A DNA stretch of 64,000 bases from Actinophytocola sp. (GTDB lineage: Bacteria; Actinomycetota; Actinomycetes; Mycobacteriales; Pseudonocardiaceae). The stretch is from contig NZ_WHTD01000012.1 in NCBI RefSeq assembly GCF_009379765.1, positions 16,756-80,755 of the forward strand, in the 5' to 3' direction. Every line of letters begins with the position of its first letter. Position 1 is the stretch's first letter. Made by a program: the position numbers and the translations under genes. Positions 18,672 to 26,718 of the stretch are shown here, piece after piece. The notes beneath the pieces were generated by a model that searched no databases, was not told the DNA's origin, and saw only the letters and a list, made by a program, of their open reading frames with translations.

Positions 18672-19055
18672 CTAGTGGGCGATCAGGGTGAGGCCCAGCG
18701 CGACCGCGCCGGGAAGTGCCTGCACGAGGAGGATCCGCGGGTTCGCGGTGGCCGCGCCGTAGACACCGGCGACCACCACGCAGGCGGTGAAGAACACCGT
18801 GACCGGGAAGCCCACGGTGCCGTCCGCGCCGCCGGCGACCAGGCCGAACACCAGGCCTGCGGCGAGGAACCCGTTGTACAGCCCCTGGTTGGCCGCGAGC
18901 GCGGCGCTGGACTCGGCGACCTCGGCGGTGGTGCCGAAGATCGCCCGAACACGCGGCGTCCGCCACAGGAACATCTCCAGCACCAGGATGTACACGTGCA
19001 GCAACGCGACCAGACCCACCACGACCGCGGCGGCAATGTCCATACCGGCGTCCAA
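18672..19055 (-). CDS. DUF1304 family membrane protein
   Basis: About 123-127 residues with four hydrophobic segments: VVVGLVALLHVYILVLEMFL, YNGFLAAGLVFGLVAG, FPVTVFFTACVVVAGVYGAA and LPGAVALGLTLIA. The motifs LHVYILVLEMFLW and AANQGLYNGFLAAGL are diagnostic of DUF1304. I prefer TTG 19055 because GGGAGG lies 6 bases upstream; the first ATG is at 19043. Function unknown. Confidence 0.85.
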   Translation of the reverse strand: MDAGMDIAAAVVVGLVALLHVYILVLEMFLWRTPRVRAIFGTTAEVAESSAALAANQGLYNGFLAAGLVFGLVAGGADGTVGFPVTVFFTACVVVAGVYGAATANPRILLVQALPGAVALGLTLIAH

Positions 19056-19066
19056 CGCCAACCTCC

Positions 19067-19190
19067 CTACTCGGCGGCGAGCGGTTGCTCGCCGTCCTGC
19101 TGCTCCGACTCCCGCTCCGGCACCTCGAGCGACCGCGGCACGGTGACCAGACCGTACACGCCGAGCAGCCGCGCAGTGACCGACCGTTCG
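19067..19190 (-). pseudogene. C-terminal gene remnant, family unknown
   Basis: A minus-strand frame with strong G/C third positions reads SVTARLLGVYGLVTVPRSLE and VPERESEQQDGEQPLAAE before a TAG at 19067-19069. The hydrophobic-then-acidic tail looks like the end of an integral membrane transporter. No start and no further domain can be found. Confidence 0.3.
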
Positions 19191-19252
19191 TCGACCGGTA
19201 GCCGAAGGACAGCACGAAGCCGAGGCGCGATCGTCCACTTGAGACAAATCGG

Positions 19253-19597
19253 TCAGCCGACGATCCGGCGCAGCGCGGCGACGTGCCCCTTGTACGCGCG
19301 CCGGCCCCGGTCGGTGAGGCCGAGCCTGACCCGCTGCCGGGTGTCGCGCACGGCGCGGCGCTGGACGACGTAGCCGGCGTCGGCGAGCACCGCGATGTGC
19401 TTGCTGAGCGCGGACTTGCTGATGTCGAGGACGGTGAGCATCGTGCCGAACTCGATCTCCCGCACGGGGTCGAGCGCCGCGCAGATCCGCAGCCGAACCG
19501 GGGCGTGGATCACCGCATCGAACCCGTCGTCGTCGGCCGCCCCGGCCGGCCCCGCGGCCGACGCGGCCGACCGTTCGGTGTCGGGCCGTGGGCTCAC
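19253..19597 (-). CDS. winged-helix (MarR/ArsR-like) transcriptional regulator
   Basis: A 114-residue DNA-binding protein: DAVIHAPVRLRICAALDPV, MLTVLDISKSALSKHIAVLA as the helix-turn-helix and RDTRQRVRLGLTDRGRRAYK as the wing correspond to the 'winged helix DNA-binding domain' family often paired with small membrane proteins. The start is GTG 19597, overlapping the stop of the upstream membrane protein gene (GTGA). The paired palindromes at 20024-20063 are the likely autoregulatory operator. Confidence 0.85.
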   Translation of the reverse strand: MSPRPDTERSAASAAGPAGAADDDGFDAVIHAPVRLRICAALDPVREIEFGTMLTVLDISKSALSKHIAVLADAGYVVQRRAVRDTRQRVRLGLTDRGRRAYKGHVAALRRIVG

Positions 19598-20031
19598 CTG
19601 CGCCCGGCCCGAGCGCTCAGCGTGAGCCCGGTGCCGGCGAACAGCACGAACCCCAGCATCGCGGCCACGATCGGCAACCACCACGCAAACCGCGACGCGA
19701 AGGTGCCCGCGAGCATCACGACGACCGCTGGCCCGTACAGCAGAAGCAGGTCCCGCAACCGCATCGCGCTGCGCGTCCAGGACTCGCACACGCCACGAGC
19801 CCGACTCGCGGCAACGGCGAGCATGGCCAGCACCACGACGGCGGCGGCGCAGACCGCGAGACCCAGCCAGTCCGGCAGCAGCGTCGCCAACGGTGCCACG
19901 GCCAGGACTGCCGCGGTGACGAGCCAGTACCACCTCGGGTACCCGGTCCACGCCACGCGCGCCCGGCTCCGCCCGACCGACGCCAACGCCGCCGACGCCT
20001 CGGCCGCGCTGATCCCACCCTCGGTTTCCAT
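19594..20031 (-). CDS. membrane protein cotranscribed with winged-helix regulator
   Basis: A 145-residue protein with four hydrophobic segments (WYWLVTAAVLAVAPLATLLP, LAVCAAAVVVLAMLAVA, LLLLYGPAVVVMLAGTF, WWLPIVAAMLGFVLFAG) after a 35-residue soluble N terminus. No domain name can be given. The start at 20031 (METEGG) lies inside the first of two palindromic operator sites, so transcription probably begins only a few bases upstream. It is translationally coupled to the regulator downstream. Confidence 0.75.
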   Translation of the reverse strand: METEGGISAAEASAALASVGRSRARVAWTGYPRWYWLVTAAVLAVAPLATLLPDWLGLAVCAAAVVVLAMLAVAASRARGVCESWTRSAMRLRDLLLLYGPAVVVMLAGTFASRFAWWLPIVAAMLGFVLFAGTGLTLSARAGRR

Positions 20032-20063
20032 ACTGGAAACTTTAGAGTTTCCGGCTTGGAAAC
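20024..20063. promoter_or_regulatory. two perfect palindromes, probable operators of the winged-helix regulator
   Basis: GTTTCC-ATACT-GGAAAC at 20024-20040 and GTTTCC-GGCTT-GGAAAC at 20047-20063 are two perfect 6-bp dyads with 5-bp spacers, centres 23 bp (about two helical turns) apart. The first covers the start codon of the membrane protein gene. On the minus strand a -10-like TAAAGT lies between them. Repression by the regulator encoded at 19253-19597 is inferred. Confidence 0.75.
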
Positions 20064-20073
20064 ACAAGCGCGG

Positions 20074-21267
20074 TCAGTCCGGTAGCAGCGGGACCGAGAT
20101 GCCCGGATCCTTGCCCAGCAACGCGGCTCTCGTGACGGCCGCGGTGCCGTAGCGGTCGCGGACATGGTCCAGGGCGGCGTCCAACGAACCGGCAGGGTAG
20201 CGCTCGAACGGCAGGGCCAGCTGGATCGCGTCCTCGTTGTCCAGGTTGGCCAGGGCGATGCCGACCAGGGTGATCCCCCTTTCGTCGATGAGTGGCATGG
20301 CGTCTCGCAGCAGGCGGCGGGCTACGTCGAGCAGCAGCTGCGTGTCGTCGGTGGAGTGGATGAGGCTGTGCGAGCGGGTGACCCGCACGAAGTCGGCGAA
20401 CCGCAGGCGCAGCACGACCGTGCGGCAGACCCGCTTGGCCGCGCGCAGCCGCCGGGACACCCGGTCGACCAGCGAGGCGAGCGTGGCCTCCAGGTCGGCC
20501 CGGGTGCGCGGCGCGCGGCCGAGCGCGCGCTGCGACCCGATGGACCGGCGCCGCACACCGACCCGCACCGGGCGCGGGTCATAGTTGTGCGCCAGCGCAT
20601 GCAGGTGTCGCCCACTGGCCTTGCCGAGCATGCCCACCAGCGACGACTGCGCGAGCCCCGCCACCTGCCCGACCGTGTACACACCACGCTCGTGCAGCTT
20701 GTCGGCGGTGACCCGGCCGACACCCCACAGCCGTTCGACCGGCAGCGGGTGCAGGAACTCGAGCTCACCGTCCGGAGGCACCACGAGCAGACCGTCGGGC
20801 TTGGCCACCCCGCTGGCCACCTTGGCCAGGAACTTGGTGCGGGCGATGCCGACGGTGATGGGCAGGCCGACCTGCTCGAGCACCTCCCTGCGTAATCGCC
20901 CGGCGATCTCGACCGGTGTGCCGGAAATCTTGCGCAGCCCGCCGACCTCGAGGAACGCCTCGTCGATCGACAACCCCTCGACCAGCGGCGTGGTGTTGCG
21001 GAAGACCTCGAAAACCGCCTTGCTGGCGGCGCTGTAGGCCGACATCCTCGGCGGCACCACGATGGCGTGGGGGCACAGGCGTAACGCGCGATGACCACCC
21101 ATCGCGGTGCGGACGCCGAGGCGCTTGGCCTCATAGCTGCATGCCAGCACCACGCCGCCGCCCACGATGACCGGCCGGCCGCGCAGGCTGGGGTCGTCGC
21201 GTTGCTCGACGGAGGCGTAGAACGCGTCCAGGTCGGCATGCAGGATGGTTGCCGCAGTCACGAACAT
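20074..21267 (-). CDS. dinB: DNA polymerase IV (Y-family translesion polymerase)
   Basis: A 397-residue Y-family polymerase. The palm motifs are HADLDAFYASVEQ (Asp metal ligand) and GLSIDEAFLEV (catalytic SIDEA). The YEAKRLGVRTAMGG fingers motif and two helix-hairpin-helix steps (LWGVGRVTADKLHERGVYTV) follow, then the little finger. It performs error-prone synthesis past lesions. The LexA-type box at 21261-21274 covers its start codon, so SOS induction and a leaderless or near-leaderless transcript are likely; GTG two codons later is an alternative start. No C-terminal beta-clamp peptide was clearly seen. Confidence 0.93.
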   Translation of the reverse strand: MFVTAATILHADLDAFYASVEQRDDPSLRGRPVIVGGGVVLACSYEAKRLGVRTAMGGHRALRLCPHAIVVPPRMSAYSAASKAVFEVFRNTTPLVEGLSIDEAFLEVGGLRKISGTPVEIAGRLRREVLEQVGLPITVGIARTKFLAKVASGVAKPDGLLVVPPDGELEFLHPLPVERLWGVGRVTADKLHERGVYTVGQVAGLAQSSLVGMLGKASGRHLHALAHNYDPRPVRVGVRRRSIGSQRALGRAPRTRADLEATLASLVDRVSRRLRAAKRVCRTVVLRLRFADFVRVTRSHSLIHSTDDTQLLLDVARRLLRDAMPLIDERGITLVGIALANLDNEDAIQLALPFERYPAGSLDAALDHVRDRYGTAAVTRAALLGKDPGISVPLLPD

Positions 21268-21274
21268 ATGTTCG
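21261..21274 (-). promoter_or_regulatory. LexA (SOS) box over the dinB start
   Basis: CGAACATATGTTCG is a perfect 14-bp palindrome that matches the actinobacterial SOS consensus TCGAAC-N4-GTTCGA in all but the outermost pair. The CAT at 21265-21267 within it is the dinB start codon. LexA bound here would block transcription of dinB and could also affect the divergent epoxide hydrolase gene, which starts 31 bases away. Confidence 0.85.
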
Positions 21275-21304
21275 CATCAACCACCGACAGAAAGGTAGGT
21301 CCGC

Positions 21305-22452
21305 ATGTCAGCGGAGGTTTTCCCGTTCCGGATCGACATCCCTGACGCGGAGCTCGACGACCTGCGCGACCGGCTCGCGCGCACCCGCTGGCCCGAGCGG
21401 GAGCCGGTCGCCGACTGGTCCCAGGGAGTGCCGCTGACCTATCTCCGCGAGCTGTGCGACCACTGGGAGAAGCGCTACGACTGGCGGGCGACCGAGGCGC
21501 GGCTGGGCGCGCTCCCCCAGTTCCGCACCGAGATCGACGGGCTCGGCATCCACTTCCTGCACGTCCGCTCCCCGCACGAGGACGCGCTGCCGCTGGTGCT
21601 CACCCACGGCTGGCCGGGCTCGGTCATCGAGTTCGAGAAGGTCATCGGCCCGCTGACCAGACCCGACGACCCCGCGGACGCGTTCCACGTAGTGTGCCCG
21701 TCGCTGCCCGGGTACGGCTTCTCCGACAAGCCGGCCGAGCCGGGATGGACTGTGCAGCGGATCGCGGCCGCCTGGCGGGAGCTGATGGCGCGGCTGGGCT
21801 ACGAGCGCTACGGCGCGCAGGGCGGCGACTGGGGCACGAGCATCACCACGAGCCTCGCCCAGCAGGACGCCGAGCACCTGGTCGGCATCCACCTCAACCC
21901 GCCGATCGCCGCCCCGGACCCGGACACGTTCGGCGACCTGACGGACACCGAACGGGCGGCGCTGGACGACCTGAGGCGCTCGGCCGAGTACGAGTCCGGC
22001 TACTCGGCGCAGATGTCGACCAAGCCGCAGACCGTCGGCTACGCGCTGACCGACTCACCGGCAGGCCTCGCCGCGTGGATCGTGGAGAAGTTCGCGTCGT
22101 GGACCGACTCCGACGGCCACCCGGAGAACGTGCTGACGCGCGACGAGATGCTCGACGACATCACGCTGTACTGGCTGACCCGCACCGCGGCGTCCTCGGC
22201 GCGGCTGTACTGGGAGAGCATCCGCCAGGTGACCGAGTGGTTCACCACGTCCACCGACGACACCGTGCCGGTGCCGACCGGCTGCTCGATCTTCCCGAAG
22301 GAGGTGCCCAGGCCGTCGCGGCGCTGGGCGGCCAAGCGGTACCCGGACATCCGGCACTGGGGGAGCTGGACCGGGGTGGGCACTTCGCGGCGCTCGAGCA
22401 GCCGGAGCTGTTCGTCGGGGAGGTGCGGACGTTCCTCCGGCTGGTGCGATGA
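21305..22452 (+). pseudogene. epoxide hydrolase (EPHX1-like alpha/beta hydrolase), frameshifted near the 3' end
   Basis: The frame from ATG 21305 encodes an epoxide hydrolase N-terminal domain (FPFRIDIPDAELDDLRDRLA), the HGWPGS oxyanion motif and the nucleophile Asp175 in GGDWGTS. At about 22360 a run of five G bases (six expected) shifts the frame. The true C terminus, ELDRGGHFAALEQPELFVGE with the catalytic His, is in the +1 frame and ends at TGA 22450-22452. As read, the protein would lack its catalytic His. This is either a recent inactivation or a base-call error in a homopolymer. Confidence 0.85.
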
Positions 22453-22476
22453 TCGTGTTGTCCGGACGCGCAGCGG

Positions 22477-23430
22477 ATGTGCCCTGCCGTGCAACGGACG
22501 TGGCCCGCACCGGCGAGCGCCGGCATCGTGTCCCACGTGGACACCGACCCCTCCAGCAACGTGGTGGTCTTCCAGCTGCGCCGCGGCCGCGACGAGCACG
22601 CGGCCGCCAGCGCGCCCACCATCGCGGACGACTGCGTGCGCCGGGCGTGGGACTCGGCGCGCTACCGGCACCACGCGCGGCCGGAGGACGTCGTGGCGCT
22701 GCACTCGGAGTGGGAGCCGTCGATCGCGGACAGCTTCTTCATCGAGACGACGTTCCCGAACGCGGCCGTGTACTACACGTTCCCGCGGCCGGACCCGGAC
22801 CGCTGGGCGGAGGCGTTCGCGGCCGCGCGCGACCAGCTCGAGGCGGTCGCGACGCAGGGGTTCGCGGAGCGGGCCGAGCAGGTGGAACGGGACGGCGAGC
22901 TGCTGCCGATGCTGTGGAGCGCGTCGTCACCGCAGTTCGACCTGCTCGAGACGATGCCGCACCGCGCGGTGGTTCCCGGCCGGCTGTACGTGTCGCTGGC
23001 GATGGTCGGCCCGACGCGGGGCGGCGGGCTGGGCGTCAGTCACATGACGCACCACCAGCTGAGCCCGGCCGGCGCGTTCCCCGGCACGTTCGATGACCTG
23101 TTCGAGACTGCCCGCACGACGCTCACGACCGGGCTGCGGATGGAGGGCTACGACAACGGCGTGATCGACATGCACCGGGACGGCAGCCTGGCAGCGCCGG
23201 TGGTGTGCCTGCCGGACTTCCACGAGCAGCTGGCCCCGCTGGTCGGCGAGGACCGCTTCGTGGCGGCGATCCCCTGCCCGCAGCACGTGATCGTGGCGGC
23301 CGCGTCGTCCCCGCACGTGCGCACGATCCGCTCGATGGTGATGGAGTCGGACTACCCGTCCTCGGAGATGATCCCCTGCCTGCTCGGCGTCGACCGGCAC
23401 GGCGTCTCCATCGTCGCGGAGCGCCGTTAG
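22477..23430 (+). CDS. hypothetical protein, about 300 aa
   Basis: Up to 317 residues; the likely start is GTG 22528 or GTG 22537 (before DTDPSSNVVVFQLRRG), since the first 17 codons look unlike coding sequence. It is a soluble, single-domain-looking protein with FDDLFETARTTLTTGLRMEG, and near the end EDRFVAAIPCPQHVIVAAA. The second half resembles DUF1444-like layouts, but I cannot name the family with confidence. Its TAG stop (23428-23430) is part of the end of the palindromic element that follows. Confidence 0.65.
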   Translation: MCPAVQRTWPAPASAGIVSHVDTDPSSNVVVFQLRRGRDEHAAASAPTIADDCVRRAWDSARYRHHARPEDVVALHSEWEPSIADSFFIETTFPNAAVYYTFPRPDPDRWAEAFAAARDQLEAVATQGFAERAEQVERDGELLPMLWSASSPQFDLLETMPHRAVVPGRLYVSLAMVGPTRGGGLGVSHMTHHQLSPAGAFPGTFDDLFETARTTLTTGLRMEGYDNGVIDMHRDGSLAAPVVCLPDFHEQLAPLVGEDRFVAAIPCPQHVIVAAASSPHVRTIRSMVMESDYPSSEMIPCLLGVDRHGVSIVAERR

Positions 23431-23595
23431 GTCGTGTCTCGTGGATCTTGGTCGATGGGATTCGTGATCCAGATGTCTCCTGGCAAGGCGGCGGTAGGTC
23501 GCGCATACCGGGTTGTATTCGGGCCTTCCGACAACGCGGCCAGGAGGCAGCTGGGCGCGAATACCACGATCCAAGATCCGCGAGACATGGCCTAG
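23427..23595. repeat. MITE-like palindromic element, copy A
   Basis: A 169-bp element with imperfect terminal inverted repeats of about 42 bp: left GGTCGTGTCTCGTGGATCTT, right (reverse complement) GGCCATGTCTCGCGGATCTT. Inside are further arms TCCTGGC/GCCAGGA and ATAC/GTAT, so the whole can fold as one hairpin. Both ends are TAG. The left TAG is the stop codon of the gene ending at 23430 and the right end supplies the stop of the convergent nuclease gene (23592). Non-coding. Confidence 0.9.
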
Positions 23596-24383
23596 CCCAT
23601 CGTGGTGGTGACCAGCCACGCCGGGTGGTCGGTGGTGCCCGACATGCTGATCGACCGGCCGCTCACGAAGGTCAGGCTCGTCGTGGCGAAGACGTGCTGG
23701 ACGCTGCCATCGCCCTTGCGGTAGAAGCCCGAGCGGTTGCAGTCCTGCACGTTCGGGCTGCCCTGGTAGCGCAGGTTCATGTCGCCGGACACCACCACCG
23801 GGCCGTTCGCGGCGTAGCCCACCGCACGGGTCATCAGCTCGCGGCACTGGGCCAGCGCGGTCGTGCCGCTGCGCGCGGACAGATGGGTGGTGCAGGCACT
23901 CAGCCCGCCTGCCGGGATGCAGGCCCACACGCGCATCTCGTTGCTGTCGTCCTGGGCGGTGTAGCGGCCGGTGACGGCGGGGCCGCCGGCGAGTGCCGCG
24001 ACGACCATGATGATGTTGCCGTACTGCTGGCCGTTGGTGCACAGCACCGGCGAGCCGTCCCGACGCTGCGCCGCCACGAACGCCGCTTGCGCGTCACCCA
24101 TCGCCGCGCGCAGCCGGGCCACGTCGCCCGAGCACGCCTCGTTCACCGACAGGACCTGTGGCGTCGTCGACGAGATCACGGAGACCGCCTTCGCCATCAC
24201 CGGCTCCGCGCCGGCGTAGCAGCCGGCCACACCGCTGTGGCAGATGTTGAGCTGCAGGACCTTGACGGTGGTGGCCGCTGTCGTTGTCGCCGTGCTGACC
24301 GGCGCGGTGGCCGCCGAGGCGGGCGGTGCGGCGAAACCAAGCAGGGCCAACGACATCGCGACGAGCCGGGTGAGGGTGCGCAT
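23592..24383 (-). CDS. secreted endonuclease/exonuclease/phosphatase-family protein
   Basis: A 263-residue exported protein: signal peptide MRTLTRLVAMSLALLGFAAP ending at ASA, then an EEP-fold domain with the family signatures VLQLNICHSG (Asn), VNEACSG (metal Glu), VVSGDMNLRY (Asp/Asn) and TDHPAW (final Asp-His). Several cysteines indicate an extracellular disulfide-bonded form. It is likely a metal-dependent phosphodiesterase or DNase. I start at ATG 24383 because the signal peptide begins there. The stop codon lies within the terminus of repeat copy A. Confidence 0.85.
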   Translation of the reverse strand: MRTLTRLVAMSLALLGFAAPPASAATAPVSTATTTAATTVKVLQLNICHSGVAGCYAGAEPVMAKAVSVISSTTPQVLSVNEACSGDVARLRAAMGDAQAAFVAAQRRDGSPVLCTNGQQYGNIIMVVAALAGGPAVTGRYTAQDDSNEMRVWACIPAGGLSACTTHLSARSGTTALAQCRELMTRAVGYAANGPVVVSGDMNLRYQGSPNVQDCNRSGFYRKGDGSVQHVFATTSLTFVSGRSISMSGTTDHPAWLVTTTMG

Positions 24384-24505
24384 CACATCACACAAGCAGA
24401 CGGCGGTGAACAATGGCAAGATCCGGATTTGCCGGCGAGGAAGGGAGATCCAGTGGAGCGGACCGGTGCGGCGCAGGGCACGATCTCCGTTGCCGAGCCG
24501 CGACC

Positions 24506-24904
24506 ATGAGGCGCCCGAACCCGGCACTGTGGCTGTGGTACCAGTACGGCGGCCGGCTCCCCGCCCGCTACCGGGACTGGGTCCTGCACGACGCCACGTG
24601 CCGCGGCTGGCTCGCCCGCGCGCTGCTGCGCACGTTCGTCGTGCTGGCGCCGATCTTCGTGGTGCTGCTGGTACTCCTGGGGCTCGTGGGCGGGAACTGG
24701 CCGGTCGCGCTGGGGTCGGTGCTGCTCGGGGTGCTGGTGAGCCTGCGGTTCGCGGTGACCAACGCGATGGAGAGCGTCGACGCGCGGCTCGTCCGGTACG
24801 GGTTCCCGCCGGGACACGCGACCGCGACGCGGCGCGCGAAAGACGCGGCGAAACATGCCGACGAGGCCGAGCGATACCGCCGCAAGTGGGGCCGATCCAC
24901 CTGA
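24506..24904 (+). CDS. DUF5313 family membrane protein
   Basis: A 132-residue protein beginning MRRPNPALWLWYQYGGRLPA and RYRDWVLHDATCRGWLARAL, the conserved opening of DUF5313, followed by two hydrophobic segments (VVLAPIFVVLLVLLGLVGG and VALGSVLLGVLVSLRFAV) and a basic Ala-rich tail. Function unknown; common in mycobacteria and Pseudonocardiales. Confidence 0.8.
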   Translation: MRRPNPALWLWYQYGGRLPARYRDWVLHDATCRGWLARALLRTFVVLAPIFVVLLVLLGLVGGNWPVALGSVLLGVLVSLRFAVTNAMESVDARLVRYGFPPGHATATRRAKDAAKHADEAERYRRKWGRST

Positions 24905-25452
24905 ACGAGGTCGCGCACTAGGCCATTCGCGGGGAGTTTCCGAAACTGAGCCACGCACGGCGACAAATCGTCAGCCTGACCGGGGAAAGACAGTGCGCCC
25001 AACCCGTCGCTAACGTCGATGTCACGTTCGCAACAGCGAAACGAAACCCCCACAGGTGGAGGTGCTCGTGATCATCATCGGGCTGGGTATCGGAATCTCC
25101 CTCTGCTGCGGCTGGTGGTACTGCCACTGAGGCAACACTGAGGAAACGGAGGAGGAAACCACCGAAACCGCTGGTCAGCCAACCACCATCCATCCAGTTT
25201 CAGTTGGTTAGTTGCGAATGGGCGTCCGGCCGTCGGACCGGGCGCCCACAACTCGCATCTCCATGAATCCCGCCGGTGCCTGATCGCCGGCCGCGGGACT
25301 CGTCGCGTGTTCGAACGCGATAACGGCAAAGGGCAATCTCGACAGAAGTAGAACCAGTTCGGAGTAGGAATGCTCGTGACAGTCTCCGACTGACGGCGGC
25401 TCCGCCCATGCCGCACGGTTCTGCGCGCGGAGACAAAAGTGGCGGGTGGGAC
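24905..25452. other. gene-poor interval
   Basis: 548 bases between the DUF5313 gene and the reductase stop. Apart from the 20-codon hydrophobic mini-ORF at 25068-25130, no frame has coding character; the GC content drops in the 25180-25420 part relative to its neighbours. No tRNA, terminator or repeat was recognised. Confidence 0.5.
25068..25130 (+). CDS. 20-residue hydrophobic Cys/Trp-rich peptide
   Basis: GTG 25068 is preceded by GGAGG at 25058-25062 (5-base spacing). The frame encodes VIIIGLGIGISLCCGWWYCH then TGA. A single membrane-inserting helix ending in CCGWWYCH could be a small membrane or signalling peptide. Evidence is only the ribosome-binding site and composition. Confidence 0.35.
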   Translation: MIIIGLGIGISLCCGWWYCH

Positions 25453-25857
25453 TCAATACCGGGTGAGCGCGACGACCGGGATGGTGCGGCCGGCCTTCAC
25501 CTCGTGGTCGGCGAAGAACGGGAACTTCTCCTTGATCTCCGCCCATTTCCGGTCGTGCTCGTCGCCGGTGAGCGTGGTGGCGGTGGCGGCGTACCGCTCG
25601 GCGCCGATCTCGACGGTGACGTCGGGGTGCGCGGCGAGGTTGCGGTACCAGTCCGGATGCGACGGCGCGCCGGCGTTGGAGGCGAGCACGAGGACGCTGT
25701 CCCCGTCCGAGACGAACATCATCGGCGTGGTGTGCTCGTGGCGGGTCCGCGCGCCGGTGGTGGTGAGCAGCAGCAGCCGGTCCCGGTGCATGCCCTCGAT
25801 CTCGCCGCCGGCCCGGAACTGCTCGATCACCTTCCGGTTGATCTCCTTGGCGTCCAC
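25453..25857 (-). CDS. F420-dependent nitroreductase/quinone reductase (DDN) family protein
   Basis: A 134-residue protein with the order INRKVIEQFRAGGEIEGMHR, LLLLTTTGARTRHEHTTPMM, SNAGAPSHPDWYRNLAAHPD and YAATATTLTGDEHDR, the classic sequence of DDN/F420H2-dependent quinone reductases of actinobacteria. It uses deazaflavin F420 to reduce quinones or nitroaromatics. The start is GTG 25857; the long upstream open frame is a fused methyltransferase relic without a stop codon between, so the boundary rests on the family's N terminus. Confidence 0.88.
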   Translation of the reverse strand: MDAKEINRKVIEQFRAGGEIEGMHRDRLLLLTTTGARTRHEHTTPMMFVSDGDSVLVLASNAGAPSHPDWYRNLAAHPDVTVEIGAERYAATATTLTGDEHDRKWAEIKEKFPFFADHEVKAGRTIPVVALTRY

Positions 25858-26185
25858 TACGGCTCCGTCCTCTCCGCGATGATGCCCATCCCGTCGGCCG
25901 AGCGTAACGGCCCGACGGCGGGTGACGCCGTGGTCCGCCAGGGATGCCGCGATCGTCCGGATCACCCGGTCCTCGCCGGTGGGGCCGGTGCCGTAGAGGA
26001 TGTACAGGCGCCCGCCCTGGTGCAGCGCCCGGTGGAGCACGGCCAGCTCGCGGGCGTGGTCGCGGGTCCAGAACACGTTGACGTCGACGGAGAACGCCTT
26101 GTCCATGCCGGCGACCGCAGCCGATCTCCAGGATGTGCTCGCCGGGGCCCGGGTCGACGACCTCGACCCGCTCGACGGATGCGGG
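25858..26185 (-). pseudogene. SAM-dependent methyltransferase with internal deletion
   Basis: In one minus-strand frame VERVEVVDPGPGEHILEIGC is the AdoMet-binding motif I. After a frameshift the frame reads DKAFSVDVNVFWTRDHAREL and LHRALHQGGRLYILYGTGPT, motifs IV to VI of a class I methyltransferase. About 60 codons that should separate them are missing. The residual frame runs without a stop into the downstream reductase gene. Confidence 0.6.
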
Positions 26186-26191
26186 GCGGGA

Positions 26192-26695
26192 TCACGAGCC
26201 GAACCAGCCCGCCACGTCCAGGCGCCACATGCCGTCCGGGGTGACCGTGCGCAGGGCCGACTCGATGTCGCGGACGCGGTTCGCGCCGAGGGTGCGCACC
26301 CACCGCGCACGCAGGTCGTCGAAGATCGCCGCCGAGCGGGCGAGTGCGTCGGCCCCCCGGGGGGTCAGGCGGATGAGCTTGCGCCGCGCATCGGCGTCGT
26401 CGCCCGCGCGTTCGACATAGCCGACCTTCGCCAGCCGGTCGGCGGTCTTGCCGGCGGCCTGCTTGGACACGCCGAGCCTGCGGCCGAGCTCGCTGGCGGT
26501 GGCGCCGTCGCGGCCGATCGCCTGGAGGGCGAACCCGTGCGCCGGGCGGGCGTCGGGGTGGCCCTGGCGGGCGAGCTCGGCGTGCAGCTGGTCGATGAGC
26601 GAGCGGAAACCCGCGAACAGCAGCAGGGGCAGCTCGAAGCCGGGAGCACCGTCCTTGCCAGATTCGACAACTCGGTTTACTATCTCGTCAACCAT
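26192..26695 (-). CDS. MarR-family transcriptional regulator
   Basis: A 167-residue dimeric winged-helix regulator: FRSLIDQLHAELARQGHPDA at the dimer end, RDGATASELGRRLGVSKQAA as the helix-turn-helix with KTADRLAKVGYVERAGDDAD, and ARRKLIRLTPRGADALARS as the wing. It diverges from an AhpD-like gene with only 23 bases between the starts. GACAAC and GTTGTC flank the start region and may form its operator. It probably represses the neighbour in response to an oxidant or phenolic. Confidence 0.88.
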   Translation of the reverse strand: MVDEIVNRVVESGKDGAPGFELPLLLFAGFRSLIDQLHAELARQGHPDARPAHGFALQAIGRDGATASELGRRLGVSKQAAGKTADRLAKVGYVERAGDDADARRKLIRLTPRGADALARSAAIFDDLRARWVRTLGANRVRDIESALRTVTPDGMWRLDVAGWFGS

Positions 26696-26718
26696 GTTGT
26701 CTAACTTACCGGAGTCTC

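Noticed and set aside
23427..23595. ORFs within the palindromic element copies
   Set aside because: The same peptide-like strings appear in all copies simply because the DNA is repeated; frames lack starts and the sequence is palindromic, so it is better explained as a non-coding hairpin element.
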